From Anaerolineales bacterium (GTDB lineage: Bacteria > Chloroflexota > Anaerolineae > Anaerolineales > UBA4823): a stretch of 64,000 nt of DNA. This document shows, one piece after another, positions 58,976 to 64,000 of this stretch. The stretch is taken from assembly GCA_025057645.1 (NCBI GenBank), contig JANXBJ010000009.1, positions 32,415 through 96,414 on the forward strand, written 5' to 3'. A model generated the notes under the pieces. It did no database searches. It was not told the origin of the DNA and saw only the letters and a program-made list of their open reading frames with translations. The position numbers and the translations under genes were made by a program. Within the stretch, counting starts at the first letter, position 1, and each line of letters begins with the position of its first letter.

Positions 58976-59710
58976 GAGTTTAAGCCAAAAAAGATATAGT
59001 TTTGCGGAAAAGGGGGTAAGATGGGGGAAAGGCAGCGGATGATGGATGCAGGAAGTGAACTCGAACAAGCAGTACAACAGATTGTGGCAGCCGGACAAGC
59101 TTATAGGGCAGAGCCGTGCGGAGACGCAGCGGGCGAGCGCACAACGACTACATCGACTCACGCAGGGGGCAAGGAGTAGGTCTCGAGCGACGATGGTTGC
59201 CGGAGGAATGCTCGCAAGTGGATAGTGAGAGAGAACTTGGCATATTTGGAGAAACGCCACCCCATGTTTCGAGCGCAGCTCGATCGACAGAGAGCGGCTT
59301 AGTGGAAAGCGCTGAACAGAGCAGACTGCCAAAATACGTCTGAAAGGGCTGGATGTGTCGGTGTCAGGAGGATGTCAATCTACTCCTCGCTTGGCATAAC
59401 ATTGTGTGTAGCGACCGCCGGCAGAGCGAATGGCCGCAGATTGGGCGAGCACTGCACCGCACAGCCCGGGAAGGACAACACAAAAGACCTCAGCAGAAGT
59501 CGCCAACACCGACTACAGAAGAGAGGTATGAGCTGCGATCAAAAGCAAATCTCAGCAGCGCCGGAGAGTACCCAAACATCCGCTGCCAAAACTAACCCTT
59601 CAAGGACCCTACGCTAAAGCTGCTGAAAAATTATCGAGGAGCTTCCTTAGGGCTCAAACCACAGGTCTCCCTTTGCACCAATTCTCAGAACCCAAACAAC
59701 CTAGAGGTGG

Positions 59711-60808
59711 CTACGGAGGAAGAATGGTAAAGCTAGTGTAATGATAGGCAATCTTATCCTGATAGATTGCTAGGGTATCACTCCCATTCTCCACCCGTCC
59801 GTGCGGTGAAACAGCACGCCAGCTAAACCAGCGCGCACTGCCCCGGCCGTTATAGCCAAGATGAGTGAAGGTAGCATTGGGCAAAAGCTGCGTCAGCAAA
59901 CTTTCATACCATGCGCGCAAAGCAATTGCCCCTTGAATCGTGCGTGCGGCGTTGACATGCACCGCATCGGGTAGGTAGAAGGCGAGAACCGAGTCCGGAT
60001 TGCGGGTATTCAGAGCCTCAACCAATTGTTCGGTGATATCTACAGCGGGAGATGCCAATGCCCAGGGGTAGTCGTGAACCATCTGCCATACTTGGGGCAA
60101 GTGCTTGCGCGTGTTCGACCACTCCCAAAAGCTGACAGCGCTCAGTCCCAACGCCTGAGCAGTAAGCAGAAAATCCAACACCTCGCTAGGGCTGGGCGCC
60201 CAGTCGCCGCTGCGGTAAGCAGAGCCCACCGGGAGAACAGGACGGAAGGGACTCAATGCCTGAAATTCCATCACTGAACGCCGTAACTGGTCAGCAGGGT
60301 TGTGCGCCCGCTCCCAATAGACCTGGGGCATGTTATAGTCGCATTGTTCTAGAAACTCTCTCCAAGGCACTTGAGGGTGATAGCTCGGGTAGCGATAAGA
60401 GCACAGGGCTATCGGCAGAGAGGGATAAGCGCTGCGCAGGCGCCTCATGAAAGTGCGGGCTGCTGTATCCTTGCCCGGCTGTTTGAACTCTCTCTCAACG
60501 TCAAGAGCATACCCATCTAGGTCGAGCTGTCCGATGCGTTGGATAGCTCTATCCGCCTCGCTGACCGGCTCGTTTCCATAGAGGTAATGCCACCCCCAAA
60601 CTAAAATTCCCTTTTGACGCAAAGCATCAACCAAAGGGGGCACTAGGTCTACATTGTTGATGAAGTTATAACTCTGCGTACCGTCAGCAACCTTGACTAG
60701 CACATAGGTTAAGTTCGCCTTCTGAGCCAATCCCGCAATGGCGTTTACGTCACCCCCCTCACAAGTCCAAATTTTCCAGATGAAATACCCTTTGCCTTGT
60801 AAATTCAC
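59711..60808 (-). CDS. Glycoside-hydrolase-like TIM barrel fused to a C-terminal NTF2/SnoaL-like domain
   Basis: GTG start with GGGAG RBS; VNLQGKGYFIWKIW...YALDVEREFKQPGKDTAARTFMRRLRSAYPSLPIALCSYRYPSYHPQVPWREFLEQCDYNMPQVYW; C-term EQLVEALNTRNPDSVLAFYLPDAVHVNAARTIQGAIALRAWYESLL. Confidence 0.65.
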   Translation of the reverse strand: MNLQGKGYFIWKIWTCEGGDVNAIAGLAQKANLTYVLVKVADGTQSYNFINNVDLVPPLVDALRQKGILVWGWHYLYGNEPVSEADRAIQRIGQLDLDGYALDVEREFKQPGKDTAARTFMRRLRSAYPSLPIALCSYRYPSYHPQVPWREFLEQCDYNMPQVYWERAHNPADQLRRSVMEFQALSPFRPVLPVGSAYRSGDWAPSPSEVLDFLLTAQALGLSAVSFWEWSNTRKHLPQVWQMVHDYPWALASPAVDITEQLVEALNTRNPDSVLAFYLPDAVHVNAARTIQGAIALRAWYESLLTQLLPNATFTHLGYNGRGSARWFSWRAVSPHGRVENGSDTLAIYQDKIAYHYTSFTILPP

Positions 60809-60824
60809 CGCTCCCTTTCCGGTC

Positions 60825-61913
60825 TCAGCGTTCGCCCGCTCCCACCACCTGTCTGACCAGCTTGCGGATGGCAGCTTCATTGGGAAGCAAAACCATCGCT
60901 CCGCCCGGGGTAATGTAGTCATATGCCATTTCCGAAGTAATGTAGTAGTGCTTGATTCGCGAGCGATCAAGGGCAACCTGAGCGACAACGGGCAGAAGAG
61001 CTAGCCCATCCTCTAAGGTAAGGTTGGTGACAACAGCTTTTCTATAGGCTCTGTAGAATTCCGGAGCCCGAGTTAGGGCATCCAAACTGATCAGCCGATC
61101 GAATAAGGCCATCAAAACCTCCTGCTGACGTCGGTTGCGGGCGAAGTCATTGGAAGTTTTACGCGAACGCACATACCACAACGCCATGTCTGCGTCCATG
61201 TGAACCTTTCCCTTAGGAATAGTGATCCATCCCTTGCCGGGATATTTATCATAGAGGGGTTGCCCAACCTTCACTTCCAAGCCACCTAAATCGTCTACAA
61301 TGCGCTTGAAAGAGCGAAAATTAATGAGCGCATAGTGAGTTGGCCTAACCCCAAAGTTGTGCTCCATCGTGGCAGCTAATCCTTCAAACCCCCCGTGCTG
61401 CCATGCCACATTGATCCGATCCTGAGTCCAACCCGGAATGTAGACATACAAATCGCGCGGAAAAGACAAAATGTGAACCCTTCCCTTTTGGGTGTCAATG
61501 CTGACAAGGATAATCGTGTCTGTGCGGAACAAGCTCCCACCTGGGCGACGATCGGAACCGAGCAAGAGGATGTTCAAGCGTTTGGGGAGATTGACCACGG
61601 CTTGCGCAGGAGCAGGAACACTCGGTGGTGGCGGAGCAGGGGTCTCCGGCGGTGGAAGCAGCGTAGCGCTAGGTTCCGGAGTCCAAGTCGGGATTTCAGT
61701 AGGAGTGATCACGGGCGTGGGAGGCAGGGGCTGAAAAGGTGTTGGGGTAGCTGTAACATAAACACTATTTTTCTCAACCTGCTCAGCCGGCATTTCCTGC
61801 CAAGCTGGGCTTTCGACAAAAGGCACCAGCAAAGCAAGGTCAGGCAGTGTACAACCAGCGAAGATAAGAAATGAGAGAAGAAAAAGAAGCAGCGGGTGTC
61901 CTGGCTTTTTCAT
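60825..61913 (-). CDS. LytR-CpsA-Psr (LCP) family protein
   Basis: LNILLLGSDRRPGGSLFRTDTIILVSIDTQKGRVHILSFPRDLYVYIPGW; INFRSFKRIVDDLGGLEV. Confidence 0.95.
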   Translation of the reverse strand: MKKPGHPLLLFLLSFLIFAGCTLPDLALLVPFVESPAWQEMPAEQVEKNSVYVTATPTPFQPLPPTPVITPTEIPTWTPEPSATLLPPPETPAPPPPSVPAPAQAVVNLPKRLNILLLGSDRRPGGSLFRTDTIILVSIDTQKGRVHILSFPRDLYVYIPGWTQDRINVAWQHGGFEGLAATMEHNFGVRPTHYALINFRSFKRIVDDLGGLEVKVGQPLYDKYPGKGWITIPKGKVHMDADMALWYVRSRKTSNDFARNRRQQEVLMALFDRLISLDALTRAPEFYRAYRKAVVTNLTLEDGLALLPVVAQVALDRSRIKHYYITSEMAYDYITPGGAMVLLPNEAAIRKLVRQVVGAGER

Positions 61914-61994
61914 CAACAGAACCAAAAGTGCAAGAAGGATACCATCTTCGACATTTTAGGAAGAGTTTGTCGATCCCGATAGATTTCTTTACGC

Positions 61995-62780
61995 TTACGG
62001 GGCCTCGGTGGTCTTGGGCGTAACTACGATGGGTGTTACTGCAGGTTCGGAAGTCGCTGGGGGCTCGGTCGGCTTCGGCGGTTTAGGAGGCTTTTGAGTT
62101 GGCACTGATCGGCCTCCCTGCGGTAAGCGGGGCACATGCAACCTCTGCCCCACACGGAGGGTGGTAGAAGCTCCAAGGCAGTTTGCGAATTGTAATTCCG
62201 CAACTGTTGCGCCAGTTCGTAAGCCGATGTTATACAGGGTATCTCCCCTCTGCACAGTATAGACTACCCAGTGCCCCGGAGGCCCGCATTTCGGCCCGTT
62301 GACTTCTGTCGTTGCCTTGGGTTTGCCGGGCTTTTCGCTTCTCGGTTGTGTAGGCGTAACCGTAGCGGGCGGAAGATAGAGGAAGGTCTCAACAACGTAC
62401 TCCACTTCCCCGAGACAATTTGCTCGGAGAATTTCCTCGACGGAGATACCATACCTGCGAGCAAGTTCATCGAGCAGAATCTGCCCCTGCAGGTGCGTTC
62501 TCACCCACCCCAAAGGATAGGCGCAGGTCGGAGTGGGGGCTGGAGTCTCGGTCAACGTAGCTGTAGGGGTTAGTGAAGGTGTGAGGGTTGGTGATGGGCT
62601 ACGTTTCGGAATTTGGTATGTTTCTGGCGCAGGAACCAAGGGCGAGCCAAAAGTTTGTGATACGTCGTTACGAATTGGTCTTCCCCCTTCGACCAGCGAA
62701 AGCAACAAGCTCCCCGAGACAATGCCCAAAGAAGCTAACCACAGACCAGCACCAACCAGCCAGCCGGATCTTCCCTTCAC
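61995..62780 (-). CDS. Membrane-anchored double-LysM-like protein
   Basis: CGPPGHWVVYTVQRGDTLYNIGLRTGATVAELQFANCLGASTTLRVGQRLHVP; divergent first LysM. Confidence 0.88.
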   Translation of the reverse strand: MKGRSGWLVGAGLWLASLGIVSGSLLLSLVEGGRPIRNDVSQTFGSPLVPAPETYQIPKRSPSPTLTPSLTPTATLTETPAPTPTCAYPLGWVRTHLQGQILLDELARRYGISVEEILRANCLGEVEYVVETFLYLPPATVTPTQPRSEKPGKPKATTEVNGPKCGPPGHWVVYTVQRGDTLYNIGLRTGATVAELQFANCLGASTTLRVGQRLHVPRLPQGGRSVPTQKPPKPPKPTEPPATSEPAVTPIVVTPKTTEAP

Positions 62781-64000
62781 AGTTCGATCTCCTCTAGCAA
62801 TCCGTCCTCGAGGTTCGGGGTAGCCAGATTAAGAAGGAGGCTAAAGGTGGTTCCTTCTCCCGGTTGGCTGTCTACCCATATTCGTCCGTTGAGTGCTTCC
62901 ACCAAGGTTTTCACGAGATACAGAGCAGCTCCGCTCTCGGCAACCCCTTTGAGCTCCGTATGTCGTTCGCGCGCAAAAATATCGGGTATATCCTCGGGAG
63001 CAACGCCATTTCCGCAATCCTGAATCTGCAGTAGCAAGTATCCTGGAATATTATTCTCTTTCTCGCCCCGTACGCGGACACGCACGGTGCTCCCTGCAGG
63101 AGAGACTTTGAGGGCATTCTGGAGCAATCTGACCAGTATCTGTTCTAAAGCTCCAGAGTCCCCCAAGACCGGAGGAAGGTCTACCGGAATCTCGCTTTGG
63201 AGGTCCACCTGACGGATTTTCTTCAGTTCTTGCACCTCTGCAATGGCGTTCTGGAGCACTGAGGAGAGAGGAACCGCTCCCAGACTAAGTCGCACTTGTC
63301 CTCCCTTAGGGTCGGTGACCGGAGCATAGTCATTTAGAATGGCGGTCATGCGCTGAGAGGCAATGCGAATTCGCTCCAAAAACTTGCGTTGTAAGGTACC
63401 GAGGATACCCACAGACTCGCTAAGGAGAAAATCGGTATAGCCGACAATGGAGGCTAAAGGTTGTCGCAGCTCGGTTGTAAGATTGATGAGGAGCTCACTG
63501 CCCTCAGCGCTACCATTCTCTAGTTGAGCTTGCCGCAATTGACGCCGGCTCTCTTCGAGCTCAGTCCGTAAATGTGCAATTTCCTCGAGGGCAAGACGTA
63601 ATTCCCCTTCTAGGCTGGTCGCTCTGTTAGTGGTGGAGAGCGGCACCACAGGACTTCCCTCTTGGGCCATTTTGGTCTCTGGAGCGGAGTTTACTCTCAG
63701 GGCAGTTAGCTCAGCTTGAAGAGCGCCTAGTTGCTCCTTCGCCTCTGCGAGGGCCTTTTGGGCCTCGGCTAACTCGGCCCCGGTTTGGGCCTGGAGCTGT
63801 AATGGACGCAGCAGCCTGCCAACCAGACGGCACAGATTTACCAGCTGGATTTGCTCCTCCCCAGTCCACAGGTGGTTAGAGTAAGGGGAGAGCAAGATAA
63901 CCCCAAACAGGGGCGCTTGATCCTCGGAAAGAATAACTCCCATAAGCAGGTTGCCGCTGCGCTCCAGTTTTAGTGCGGAAGCCAAATAACTTAAGTCGGG
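62777..64000 (-). CDS. Sensor histidine kinase (GAF-like region, coiled coil, HATPase), 5' end beyond window (partial)
   Basis: ELLINLTTELRQPLASIVGYTDFLLSE; LLQIQDCGNGVAPEDIPDIF; ALYLVKTLVEALNGRIWVDSQPGEGTTFSLLL. Frame is open to the window edge; the TTG at 63985 is probably not the true start. Confidence 0.9.
   Translation of the reverse strand, partial: PDLSYLASALKLERSGNLLMGVILSEDQAPLFGVILLSPYSNHLWTGEEQIQLVNLCRLVGRLLRPLQLQAQTGAELAEAQKALAEAKEQLGALQAELTALRVNSAPETKMAQEGSPVVPLSTTNRATSLEGELRLALEEIAHLRTELEESRRQLRQAQLENGSAEGSELLINLTTELRQPLASIVGYTDFLLSESVGILGTLQRKFLERIRIASQRMTAILNDYAPVTDPKGGQVRLSLGAVPLSSVLQNAIAEVQELKKIRQVDLQSEIPVDLPPVLGDSGALEQILVRLLQNALKVSPAGSTVRVRVRGEKENNIPGYLLLQIQDCGNGVAPEDIPDIFARERHTELKGVAESGAALYLVKTLVEALNGRIWVDSQPGEGTTFSLLLNLATPNLEDGLLEEIEL

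Noticed and set aside
1-64000. tRNA/rRNA genes
   Set aside because: Scanned for T-loop (GGTTCGAATCC-like) and conserved rRNA strings; matches found were only inside assigned CDS.

Overview
Dense bacterial window, probably Chloroflexota (Anaerolineae-like). That placement is inferred from the Pro/Ala/Thr-rich lipoprotein linkers, the LysM style and the F420 genes; there is no rRNA or tRNA to test it. Main blocks: (1) the left edge holds an N-terminal fragment, missing from the ORF track, of a secreted SdrD/Cna-B-like repeat protein on the minus strand, preceded by a good match to a GEMM-I (c-di-GMP-I) riboswitch. (2) A PTPS/QueD-like enzyme, GT4 glycosyltransferase and SAM methyltransferase lie together, next to an arabinose/fucose isomerase-like gene. 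(3) A family-1 sugar ABC transporter sits with DegT aminotransferase, G1P-dehydrogenase-like and ROK genes, with a readable promoter/operator. (4) An NMT1/SsuABC-type operon carries three +1 frameshifts, followed by a decayed aspartase/fumarase fragment joined to an ABC-ATPase C-terminal relic. (5) A DUF3782/PD-(D/E)XK-like protein has a repeated coiled coil. (6) An F420 cluster (cofC, cofD, cofE, npdG-like) includes an apparent pyrophosphatase-like/nitroreductase fusion. (7) YceI/MarR, UGDH, Rrf2, a radical-SAM protein with HhH domain, a thermonuclease, DtxR-FeoA-FeoB-FeoC, serC with DUF1015, and GH13. (8) A ~15 kb sugar catabolic operon (44.1-58.9 kb) has an RbsABC-type transporter, cupin-type PGI, KDPG aldolase, tandem epimerases and a GntR regulator with a consensus promoter. 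(9) The right edge has GH-like/NTF2, LCP, LysM and histidine kinase (partial) genes. No CRISPR array, tRNA, rRNA or intact transposase was recognised. All assignments are by eye; no searches were run.
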